Assembly: GCA_964619815.1 (NCBI GenBank)
Contig: CAZUGK010000204.1
Coordinates: 1 to 5,879 of the forward strand
Direction of reading: 5' to 3'
Origin: BRH-c25 sp964619815
Lineage (GTDB): Bacteria; Bacillota; Clostridia; Lutisporales; Lutisporaceae
DNA: 5,879 nt
The position numbers were made by a program, and so were the translations under genes. This document shows, in pieces, positions 1 through 5,879 of this stretch; position 1 is the stretch's first letter, and the number at the start of each line of letters is the position of its first letter. The notes beneath the pieces are model-generated. The model was given only the letters and a program-made list of their open reading frames with translations, did no database searches and had not been told where the DNA came from.

Positions 1-2
1 CA

Positions 3-206
3 TACGACAAAATAAGGTTTTTGGATTCTATAGGAAAGCCTGTGCCTTTCATTGCAAAAGAAAGGAATAATCAGGCCATTCTGATACCGGCCTCTGCACT
101 TGATTCCGGGGAGACTTATACTGTGCATATTCCTGCTGAGGCATATCAAGACGCTGACGGTGGGAAGTGTGATGACTACAGATTTAGCTTTTCCACAGCA
201 GCAAGG
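3..206 (+). other. SbsA/Big_5 Ig-like domain, C-terminal part
   Basis: The translated stretch has the family pattern of the second half of a bacterial Ig-like SbsA (Big_5) module: 'NNQAILIPASALDSGETYTV', then an Ala-Tyr-Gln-Asp-Ala-Asp-Gly-Gly loop, closing with the 'FSFSTA' strand that matches the usual F-x-F-T-T ending. The first half lies outside the window. Such modules are stalk elements in S-layer and related surface proteins. The same ending recurs in the two modules at 4192-4803. Confidence 0.8.
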
Positions 207-2141
207 CTTGGCACAGATTCCTATAAAATAGATTCTTCAGCAGAGTGGTTTGTAAATAATGCCATTCAATTGAATACGGATAGGATTGAAAAAGCCTTTA
301 CCTTGGCCAAGCATCAGATTCGTTCCTATAAATGGGACTTTGGCGATGAATCAAGCGGAACCGGCAAAAACCCCGTCCATATATATAAAAAAGTGAGAGA
401 GTACCGAGTAGCTCTAGAGATAGTAGATGACAAAGGGTTTTCCTATGAATTTGCTCATTCAATAGAAATAGCAGAAGCTGCTGTTTTGGAAATGACGGTG
501 ATACCGCCAAAAGACGACATTGTGTATACCGGCGGCAGAAGTAGACCAAAGCTGACCTACAATGTCCGCCTTGAATACAACGGAAAATTTGTTTCTGGAG
601 AAAGCATCAAACCCAATCTTTATAAAAACGGTAGGATTCATAGGACCTATCCTGTAATCACCGCCGGTATGGGTGATAATTCATATGTATTTACTTTTGA
701 ACCGGATCCTTCTCTTAACGGAACCTATGAACTGGTATTCACCTATACAGGCCAACCTGAAAAGAAGGAAATCCGCGTGCCTGTTACTATTTACGGTGAA
801 CCTGAGCTCGGGTATCCGAGAATAAGACTATATGATACCGATTCACGCAGCTTTTTTGAAGGAGAATATGCAAGTATTGAGGTCGACGGTATAAAAACCT
901 ATGCGATAAAAGAATGGGATAGTAAGCTAAACAGCTATTACTACAGGATTACTGAGCAATTCAATCTCTATGAGCCTTATCCGATTAAAATAGCAGGATG
1001 GGAGCTGAAGACCGGGTATATCTCCGCCAGAGATGCTTCCTACGAACCGATAACGGTAACGGGGAAACTTGCAAAGCCCGGAATTAACAACATTACCAAC
1101 AGCCTGACCGGCGAGGAAAGAATAGAAGTCATAGAGGGCGTAAATACAGGTCAAGTAACCTTTACTTTGGATGGGGCCTGGATGGGTCTTGACAAAGGCT
1201 ATTACGAAATTAAAACCGATACTGATAGAATCAGCCGCACTTCCAACTCAAGCAGGTTTACATTGAACCCAAGCCTTGATCTTCGGGCAGGAGAGCGTTT
1301 AATGGCCAGGATGGTTTCAAATGAAGGGGTAAAATCTCCGTGGAAGTATCTGGCGGTATATGTGCTAAAAAAACCGTCATTTAGGGGCTTAGACATGGAT
1401 GTCAGCTATGTGGATGGCAAATACCGCCTCTCTTCACCTGCAGGATTAAAAGGGTTCTTGGGAGATGGAATTCCCCTGCTGGATGACATACCCCTTTTGG
1501 ACGGAGGAAGTTTTGGCATCGGAGGCAGCGCGCCAACCTTCAGCGGCTATTTGGATGAATCCGGTCGAGAAGCGATATTGACCTTTAGTGGCGGAGGGGG
1601 ATACAGGAAAACAACGAAAAAGACCACCGATACTAAGATCAAAAAACTTAAAAAGATAGTTTCTGCCGGCTATGAGGTTGAAGCGGTAATCGATGGCGAG
1701 CTGTACCTATATTATGATAGTCAGGCAAAAAAATGGAAGCTAGGCTTCGCAACCATAGACTTGAACGGGTATGGAGGTTATTCCTGGACAAGGGGCTACA
1801 AAATCCCTGTAATTGATGTCGGTGTTGATGCGACACTCAGAATGGGAGCAGATGTATGGGGAACTCTTGAAATAGACAATAAGGGTAGTGAAACCGAATA
1901 CAGTGGAATTATAGGCATTGGTCCTGTGGTTGAAGTGTCGGTACAGCTAGGTGCGGATTGGGTAAATGTCACAGGTTCTGTCAAGGGCTATATCCCTGCG
2001 GAAGTTCATTTCCCCACCGGGTATATCGGTGCTGATATCAGAATCACAGCCAAAATCACCGGTAAATTCTTATTATATACACAAACACTCTATGAGAAGG
2101 ATTTATTGAGTGAACATTGGGATAACGGGAAGAAAAAGCTG
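3..2141 (+). CDS. Giant SLH-anchored modular surface protein, 5' segment (partial at both ends)
   Basis: This is the first visible part of a large extracellular protein, 713 codons without a stop, open at the window edge and running into the N gap on a codon boundary. In order it holds the end of an SbsA/Big_5 Ig-like module (residues 1-68), a PKD domain (82-158), a stretch of unassigned beta-sandwich-like sequence (159-458), and a Gly-rich all-beta domain with a Lys-rich insert (459-713). No signal peptide or transmembrane segment is visible, because the N-terminus lies upstream. The TTG at 21 is not a start: reading is open before it, the Big_5 fold is already under way, and there is no convincing ribosome binding site. 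Only one cysteine occurs, as is usual for Gram-positive exported proteins. Its continuation is the segment from 2152. The role is inferred to be adhesion or binding at the cell surface; no catalytic motif was recognised. Confidence 0.9.
246..476 (+). other. PKD domain
   Basis: The core reads 'YKWDFGDESSGTGKNPVHIY' followed by 'REYRVALEIVDDKG'. This is the classic PKD signature: W-D-F-G-D (tgg at 333), a Pro-x-His-x-Tyr turn, then Y-x-V-x-L-x-V-x-D-x-x-G. PKD domains are Ig-like beta-sandwiches found in extracellular proteins, where they act as spacers or protein/carbohydrate contact modules. It follows the Big_5 end directly after a short connector. Confidence 0.93.
477..1376 (+). other. Unassigned beta-sandwich-like modules (about three)
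   Basis: About 300 residues with alternating hydrophobic/polar strands and no family I can name with confidence. Natural breaks suggest three units. The first, about 477-800, resembles a macroglobulin-like fold ('NGTYELVFTYTG' then 'KKEIRVPVTIYGEP'). The second, about 801-1076, is Tyr-rich. The third, about 1077-1376, is loosely fibronectin-III-like ('GYYEIKTD', 'LRAGERLMARMVS', 'SPWKYLAVYVL'). The unit boundaries are inferred. They probably continue the stalk between the PKD domain and the Gly-rich domain that follows. Confidence 0.5.
1377..2141 (+). other. Unassigned Gly/beta-rich domain with Lys-rich insert
   Basis: The roughly 255 residues up to the gap start with 'KYRLSSPAGLKGFLG', a duplicated Ile-Pro-Leu-Leu-Asp hexamer, and a Gly-rich 'GGSFGIGGSAPTFSGYLD'. 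A very basic segment (1605-1655) follows, then a long series of strands alternating in polarity, such as 'DVGVDATLRMGADVWGTLEI' and 'GPVVEVSVQLGADWVNVTGS', ending 'KFLLYTQTLYEKDLL'. The strand pattern suggests a closed beta-sheet or barrel-like domain. I do not recognise the family. Its C-terminal boundary is lost in the gap. Confidence 0.55.
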
Positions 2142-2151
2142 NNNNNNNNNN
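2142..2151. other. Assembly gap (10 N)
   Basis: Ten ambiguous bases split the gene. The frame before the gap ends with a complete codon at 2139-2141, and the open frame after it starts with a complete codon at 2152. The real missing length, if the gene is intact, is therefore a multiple of three (possibly zero), while the placeholder is ten. Translating straight through the Ns shifts the frame and gives a false stop (TGA) at 2358-2360. Confidence 0.97.
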
Positions 2152-5100
2152 CTGATGCTGAGGGCAGTAGCGCCTTTGGAGGAAGAGTCCGGTACCGAAA
2201 GCTCCGGTCTGATGCCGATGTCAAGAGACTATCTGAACAGGGAGTCCATATGGTTGACCGGCGATTCAGCTCAGTTCAAAGGACTGATGGCTATTCAAAG
2301 TACGGCGACGGACCAAAACAATCCACAACAGGTTCTTATGCTGGAAAATATGTACCCTGATGCGGAGGTTGAACTGGTTCGAAACGGTGATGAGCTCTGG
2401 CTGGTATGGACGGACGACAATCCGGAGCGTACTGCCGAAAATCGTACACAAATGAGATATTCGGTACTGAAAGACGGCATATGGAGCAGACCTGCATGGA
2501 TCGGACTGGACGAAACCGCCGATTTTACCCCTGTATTAGCAGCCACTGGAACCGGAACACTGATGGCGTGGCAGAACATCAAGCAGGTAGTAAAAGAACA
2601 AGACGGGCTTGGTGCACTGATTAAAAGCGCGGAGATAACAGTTACTGGCAGTGCGTACAGTTCGGCTGGCAATGGGCCTACACTAATAACGCTGACCGAC
2701 GACGATAAATTTGACCACTCTCCAAAACTTGCAGCCGATGGTGAAAACGCGCTTTTGGTGTGGACCAAATCCGAGGGATTAGGGGTTACTTTCGGCTCTG
2801 ATATGGAAAAATACCAGTCGCCTGCAGACAGTGACAGTATGTTTTTCTCAGCTTGGAATGGTAGCACGTGGAGCTCACCTACGCAAATTGAAGGCTCTCT
2901 ACCAACAGTCCTCAATTCCAGCTTATGTATGCATGGCGGGCAAGCGCTTCTGCTCTATATCCTTGATATGGATAGTGACCTGTCAACGCAGGAGGATCGG
3001 GAAATCTTCGCAAGAATTTATGACGGTGGGTTATGGGGCGAATCGATACGTTTTACAGACAACCAGGCAAACGACTTTGATCCTAAAGCAGTCTATGCTA
3101 ATGGAAATTGGTTCATCACATGGTGTCAGGACGGTAAGCTCGCGTATCAGGTAGGGCTTTCTGGAGAAACCAAAACTGATAAATTTATTCAAAATTTGAA
3201 TAATGGCTTTGAACTTATTTCAGGACGTGGTGAAAAACAGCAGATAGCTATTGTCTACAGGCAGCCTGGTGAAAATAACGCAAGGGAGCTTTCAGCATCC
3301 TTATATGATATGGACAGCGGGGTGTGGAGTGGTGAAATTCCGCTTACACATGCCGAAGAGTATGTGAATTCCTTCAGTCCGGTATTCACACCGGATGGTA
3401 AGCTCAGCGTGGCTTATTCCAATGCGCAAATAATTACTGAAGTTATTAACGGTGTTGAGCAGCAAAATATCAGTGATAAGGTCGACCTGCGTACCTTGAC
3501 CTATACCCCGGTGCATGATCTGGCTCTTTCAACGGAAGATGGTTTGCGTCTGTCTTCTGGGATTCCGGTGCCGAATACCATAAATACTGTATTAGTAACT
3601 TTAATGAACGAAGGAGATTTTTCGGAAAACGCAATCGTTGAATTATATGACGGAAACCCTGCAAACGGAGGAGTAAAAGTAGCAGAAGCAGCCCTGGAGA
3701 AGCCTCTGACTGCACGTTCCTACACAGAAGTAGAAATTCAATGGCTTGTAGGGTCAGAGGAAAAGGATAAATACGAGCTTTATGCCGTTGTCCGCTCCGG
3801 AGAAGGCGTACAGGATATAAATACGCTAAATAATACCATAAGCCTGGGTGTTTTGACTACGGATATTGCCATCAAAGATCTGGATTGTGAAAACATAGCC
3901 GGAGATGATTACCAGGTGACTGCTGCTGTTGTCAACACAGGCAGTAAAACCGTAGAAGGAATTAAGGTATACCTTGAATCGGCACAAGGCGGAGAGAATT
4001 TGAAGACCACAGCGGTAAACCGATTAGAACCTGGACAGAAGGTTGTTTTGGACTTCTTCTTCTCATCCAGCGACGTGCTGGAAGATAAAGACGGTAATAT
4101 CACCATGACCATGCGCGTAGTCGCTCCTGACGGCGTACAAGAGAGTTCGACAGAAAACAATCTGAGCGAATTTTCTCTTGAAGCAGCCCCGATTGTTGTG
4201 GAAACTGTGAATCCCGGACAGGAAGAAGCCAGTGTAGGCATTCAGACTCCACTGATACTCAGCTTTAATATGCAGGTTGATAAAGGAGAGGGATTTGACA
4301 GAATCATTCTCGAAGATGAAGAGCTAAACGAAATAAGAATAGACAAAACCCTTGAAGGAGATACGCTGACGTTAATTCCGCAAAGTGATTTGTTACAGGC
4401 TACCCAATATACGCTGACAATACCTGAGGAAGCACTTGGGGATTCCTATGGGCATACCCTGAGCGAACCGTATTTCCTTAGTTTTACAACGACAGCCAGC
4501 AGTCCGGAGGTAATCTTCTCTTATCCGGGCAGCCTAATGAAGGATACAAGCATTAATACTGACATCCGGCTGAAATACAGTCAGAATATTATGAAAGGTC
4601 CTGCATTTGAGGATATTGCACTGTACGGACCTGCAGCTCAGAAACTTCCGGTAACGGTAACCATAAAGGATGAGTGGATACATATTGTTCCTTCGAGTAG
4701 TCTGGAGGAAGATACTATATATTCTCTTGTAGTTCCCAGAGGAACAGTACAAAATGACAACGGAGAAGCTCAAGCTGAGGATTTCGAGCTGGAATTTACC
4801 ACAGCCAAAGCTACCGATAGCAGCGGCCAAGAGCCAAGTAGTTCCGGTGTTGTGCAGCAGGGCTATCAGGTTTCCAGAAAAACCTCAGAAGGTGGAACGA
4901 CTACTGCAATTGTTTCCATCAATGAACAGGCTGTAATTAGAATCTCAAATCAGTCGGCAGTTACCATAGACCTGACCAAGGAATTGAAGCAGGATGAAAT
5001 TGTTCAGATTACCATCAATGCCGGCGTGTTGACAAAGCTTAAGAGCTATGGGCTGGGTCTTAACATTATAACAGGAAAAGGTGATCTCTATTTATCAGCA

Positions 5101-5879
5101 GATTCTATTGCATCTCTATCCAAGACAGGTGCAGATACTGTAACAACAGAACTTGTCGGAGGTGGCAAGCCAGAGGTACAGCTTTCTATGTCAGCCGACG
5201 GAAAGCAAATAGAGTGGAGTAATTCCTCTGCGCCATTCACTATATCCATACCTTATGCACCAACCGCGGAAGAACTGCTAAACACTGAAAGTATCATTGT
5301 CAACTGCATCATTAGCAGTGGCAATGCATTTATAATACCAGACGGACATTATAACCCGGATACTGGAGTGATAGCTTTCAATGCCGCCAGTTTTGGTCAT
5401 TTTGCCGTGGATTTCAATAAGGTGAGCTTCGGGGACGTGGAGGATAAAGATTGGTATGCCACAGCGGTAGGTTTTATCGCAGCAAGAGGCATAACTACAG
5501 GTACAGGAGGCAATAAATATAGCCCTAAGGCAACACTGACCCGCGGAGATTTCCTTGTGATGCTGATGAGGTCTTACGGTATACTTCCGAGCGAAGATGC
5601 AGAGGATAACTTCACCGACGCAGGAAGTACCTACTACACAGGCTATTTAGCCGCTGCAAAAATGCTTGGAATTTCCGCTGGGGTTGGAAACAATATGTTT
5701 TCTCCGACAAGAGAAATCACCCGTCAGGAAATGTTTACGCTGCTTTATAATGCCTTGAAAGCTATCGGCAGACTTCCTGAAGGCAGCTCCGGCAAGACAC
5801 TGGACCACTTCACCGACGCTGGACAGATTGCTGATTGGGCGCAAGAGCCTATGAATTTACTTGTAGAAACAGGAATTAT
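2152..5879 (+). CDS. Giant SLH-anchored modular surface protein, 3' segment (partial at both ends)
   Basis: This continues the same protein after the gap: 1242 codons without a stop, running off the window inside the third SLH repeat. In order: a short acidic/Ser-rich connector (residues 1-33), beta-propeller-like repeats (34-450), two CARDB-like modules (456-568 and 571-676), two SbsA/Big_5 Ig-like modules (681-781 and 784-884), a Ser-rich linker (885-903), a beta-rich pre-SLH domain (904-1091), and SLH repeats starting at 1092, 1153 and 1218. SLH repeats bind secondary cell-wall polymer, so this end anchors the protein to the wall and the rest projects outward. ATG codons occur near the gap (2155, 2209, 2218), but none has a clear ribosome binding site, and reading is open right up to the Ns. 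A free-standing gene starting here is therefore unlikely. A propeller, CARDB and Ig stalk on an SLH anchor suits a surface binding protein; the ligand is unknown. Confidence 0.92.
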   Translation, partial: MMLRAVAPLEEESGTESSGLMPMSRDYLNRESIWLTGDSAQFKGLMAIQSTATDQNNPQQVLMLENMYPDAEVELVRNGDELWLVWTDDNPERTAENRTQMRYSVLKDGIWSRPAWIGLDETADFTPVLAATGTGTLMAWQNIKQVVKEQDGLGALIKSAEITVTGSAYSSAGNGPTLITLTDDDKFDHSPKLAADGENALLVWTKSEGLGVTFGSDMEKYQSPADSDSMFFSAWNGSTWSSPTQIEGSLPTVLNSSLCMHGGQALLLYILDMDSDLSTQEDREIFARIYDGGLWGESIRFTDNQANDFDPKAVYANGNWFITWCQDGKLAYQVGLSGETKTDKFIQNLNNGFELISGRGEKQQIAIVYRQPGENNARELSASLYDMDSGVWSGEIPLTHAEEYVNSFSPVFTPDGKLSVAYSNAQIITEVINGVEQQNISDKVDLRTLTYTPVHDLALSTEDGLRLSSGIPVPNTINTVLVTLMNEGDFSENAIVELYDGNPANGGVKVAEAALEKPLTARSYTEVEIQWLVGSEEKDKYELYAVVRSGEGVQDINTLNNTISLGVLTTDIAIKDLDCENIAGDDYQVTAAVVNTGSKTVEGIKVYLESAQGGENLKTTAVNRLEPGQKVVLDFFFSSSDVLEDKDGNITMTMRVVAPDGVQESSTENNLSEFSLEAAPIVVETVNPGQEEASVGIQTPLILSFNMQVDKGEGFDRIILEDEELNEIRIDKTLEGDTLTLIPQSDLLQATQYTLTIPEEALGDSYGHTLSEPYFLSFTTTASSPEVIFSYPGSLMKDTSINTDIRLKYSQNIMKGPAFEDIALYGPAAQKLPVTVTIKDEWIHIVPSSSLEEDTIYSLVVPRGTVQNDNGEAQAEDFELEFTTAKATDSSGQEPSSSGVVQQGYQVSRKTSEGGTTTAIVSINEQAVIRISNQSAVTIDLTKELKQDEIVQITINAGVLTKLKSYGLGLNIITGKGDLYLSADSIASLSKTGADTVTTELVGGGKPEVQLSMSADGKQIEWSNSSAPFTISIPYAPTAEELLNTESIIVNCIISSGNAFIIPDGHYNPDTGVIAFNAASFGHFAVDFNKVSFGDVEDKDWYATAVGFIAARGITTGTGGNKYSPKATLTRGDFLVMLMRSYGILPSEDAEDNFTDAGSTYYTGYLAAAKMLGISAGVGNNMFSPTREITRQEMFTLLYNALKAIGRLPEGSSGKTLDHFTDAGQIADWAQEPMNLLVETGI
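2251..3500 (+). repeat. Beta-propeller-like repeats (about 7 units)
   Basis: Diverged repeats of about 43-65 residues share a layout. A strand ending in Trp or Tyr ('LWLVWTDD', 'TLMAWQN', 'ALLVWTK', 'ALLLYI', 'WFITWCQDG', 'IAIVYRQ', 'LSVAYSN') is followed by a loop, then a strand and a Gly-x-Trp-Ser-x-Pro-like turn (Trp codons at 2482, 2869, 3034, 3325), then an Asp/Ser-Phe-x-Pro strand with a Gly hairpin ('FDHSPKLAADGENALLVWTK', 'FSPVFTPDGKLSVAY'). Approximate units are 2251-2397, 2398-2559, 2560-2751, 2752-2946, 2947-3111, 3112-3243, 3244-3402, plus a closing strand to about 3500. This pattern resembles BNR/sialidase-type or similar propellers. No sialidase catalytic set was found, so a binding role is inferred. 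Confidence 0.65.
3517..3855 (+). other. CARDB-like module 1
   Basis: It starts 'DLALSTEDGLRLSSGIPVPN' and runs through 'VLVTLMNEGDFSENAIVELY' to a closing Asn-Thr-Leu-Asn-Asn-Thr. The N-x-G motif after a V-x-V-x-x strand and the L-N-N ending are hallmarks of CARDB (cell adhesion related domain found in bacteria), an Ig-like module. It follows the propeller after a short linker and precedes a second copy. Confidence 0.8.
3862..4179 (+). other. CARDB-like module 2
   Basis: A second copy of the same fold: 'DIAIKDLDCENIAGDDYQVT', then 'AAVVNTGSKTVEGIKVYLES', the 'LEPGQKVVLDFFF' strand, and the closing 'ESSTENNLSEFSL'. The N-T-G and E-N-N landmarks line up with N-E-G and L-N-N of module 1, which supports duplication followed by strong divergence. 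Confidence 0.8.
4192..4494 (+). other. SbsA/Big_5 Ig-like domain
   Basis: Begins with the typical 'VVETVNPGQEEASVGIQTPL' (P-x-x-x-x-x-V), then 'ILSFNMQVD' (F-S-x-x-M/V), 'LTLIPQSDLLQATQYTLTIP', and ends 'FLSFTTT'. These landmarks match Big_5 modules, which serve as stalk units in S-layer and SLH-anchored proteins. Confidence 0.88.
4501..4803 (+). other. SbsA/Big_5 Ig-like domain
   Basis: A tandem partner of the preceding module: 'SYPGSLMKDTSINTDIRLKY', Ser-Gln-Asn-Ile-Met, 'WIHIVPSSSLEEDTIYSLVV', an Asp-Asn-Gly-Glu loop, and the ending 'FELEFTT'. The landmarks align one to one with the preceding module and with the partial one at the start of the window. Confidence 0.87.
4804..5424 (+). other. 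Ser-rich linker and pre-SLH beta domain
   Basis: A low-complexity linker ('TDSSGQEPSSSG', about 4816-4851) is followed by about 185 residues of beta-rich sequence, with 'LGLNIITGKGDLYLSADSIA', 'PFTISIPYAPTAEEL', 'GHYNPDTGVIAFNAASFGHF' and Ala-Val-Asp. This layout (a strand with Ile/Leu-x-Ile-x-T-x-x-G-x-Leu, then a V-x-I-P-Y-x-P segment and an F-x-x-x-H-F-x-x-Y/V strand) is commonly seen directly before SLH repeats in clostridial and Paenibacillus wall-bound enzymes and adhesins. Its own function is not established. Confidence 0.6.
5425..5583 (+). other. SLH repeat 1
   Basis: Starts 'SFGDVEDKDWYATAVGFIAA', continues Arg-Gly-Ile-Thr-Thr-Gly, then 'KYSPKATLTRGDFLVMLMRS'. This is the canonical SLH order: F-x-D-V, W-Y/A, a helix, G-I-x-x-G, F/Y-x-P, then the TRAE-type motif, here Thr-Arg-Gly-Asp at 5539-5550. 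SLH repeats bind secondary cell-wall polymer in Bacillota. Confidence 0.95.
5608..5766 (+). other. SLH repeat 2
   Basis: Starts 'NFTDAGSTYYTGYLAAAKML', continues Gly-Ile-Ser-Ala-Gly, then 'MFSPTREITRQEMFTLLYNA', with Thr-Arg-Gln-Glu at 5719-5730 in the TRAE position. It has the expected length and spacing after repeat 1. Confidence 0.95.
5803..5879 (+). other. SLH repeat 3 (truncated by window end)
   Basis: The opening 'DHFTDAGQIADWAQEPMNLL' and 'VETGI' match the first half of an SLH repeat. The TRAE-type motif and the stop codon lie beyond the window. A typical anchor has three repeats, so the gene should end within about 100-150 bases downstream. Confidence 0.9.

Noticed and set aside
21..23. 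TTG as a start codon of the first reading frame
   Set aside because: The frame is open to the window edge, the residues before it belong to the Big_5 module, and no proper ribosome binding site stands before it.
2155..2340. ATG codons after the gap as the start of an independent second gene
   Set aside because: None has a convincing ribosome binding site, no signal peptide follows any of them, and the open frame reaches back to the gap. An SLH protein must be exported, so the true start is expected far upstream.
2152..2360. Continuation of the first reading frame past the Ns to a TGA at 2358
   Set aside because: This translation is out of frame relative to the long open frame that starts right after the gap. 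It encodes a basic, non-domain-like sequence and exists only because the gap is 10 bases long.
2142..2360. Programmed ribosomal frameshift joining the two frames
   Set aside because: The frame change falls exactly at unknown bases and both sides are codon-aligned to the gap, so an assembly artefact explains it without a biological mechanism.
2295..2915. Antisense open frame of 206 codons
   Set aside because: It lies wholly opposite the propeller-coding region, has low-complexity Ser/Pro/Val composition typical of a reverse-strand shadow, and shows no recognisable domain.
2831..3154. Open frame of 107 codons in another + strand frame
   Set aside because: It overlaps the propeller repeats completely, and its translation is not domain-like.
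2251..3500. Active sialidase
   Set aside because: The repeats have Trp/Gly turns reminiscent of BNR propellers, but I could not find the Arg triad, the Tyr/Glu nucleophile pair or canonical Asp-box sequences (S-x-D-x-G-x-x-W).
3909..4241. Antisense open frame of 110 codons
   Set aside because: It is opposite the well-supported CARDB module 2; the Ser/Thr-rich translation looks like a shadow.
1..5879. CRISPR array, tRNA/rRNA, insertion sequence, terminator or riboswitch
   Set aside because: The whole window is protein-coding apart from the Ns. No direct-repeat array, cloverleaf, transposase or terminator hairpin with a T-tract was seen.

Overview
The window lies inside one very large gene on the + strand that encodes a secreted, cell-wall-attached modular protein. 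The gene runs off both ends, so neither the true start (with its promoter, ribosome binding site and signal peptide) nor the stop codon is visible. A run of 10 N (2142-2151) interrupts it. Reading is open from base 3 to 2141 in one frame and from 2152 to 5879 in another. Both pieces begin or end exactly on a codon boundary at the Ns and carry the same kind of extracellular modules. I therefore read them as one protein of at least about 1955 residues (713 before the gap, 1242 after), with the apparent frame change caused by the placeholder length of the gap.

Layout, in protein order: (1) the C-terminal part of a bacterial Ig-like SbsA/Big_5 module, 3-206; (2) a PKD domain with a WDFGD motif, 246-476; (3) about 900 bases of unassigned beta-sandwich-like modules, 477-1376; (4) an unassigned Gly- and beta-rich domain with a Lys-rich insert, 1377-2141; (5) the assembly gap; (6) a repeat region resembling a six- to eight-bladed beta-propeller, 2251-3500; (7) two CARDB-like modules, 3517-3855 and 3862-4179; (8) two SbsA/Big_5-like Ig modules, 4192-4494 and 4501-4803; (9) a short Ser-rich linker and a beta-rich pre-SLH domain, 4804-5424; (10) two complete SLH repeats and the start of a third, 5425-5879.

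The C-terminal SLH repeats point to a Gram-positive bacterium of the Bacillota, of clostridial or Paenibacillus-like type, that anchors surface proteins to a secondary cell-wall polymer. Base composition looks moderate, in the mid-40s % GC by eye. The genus cannot be fixed from this window. The likely design is an SLH wall anchor, a stalk of Ig-like and CARDB modules, and a propeller plus N-terminal beta domains held outward for binding a polymer, surface or other cells. No catalytic domain is recognisable.

There is no intergenic DNA, RNA gene, mobile element, CRISPR array or operon partner in the window. I see no evidence for a wholly new system. The parts least explained by known families are the beta-rich domain before the gap and the propeller-like repeats after it.
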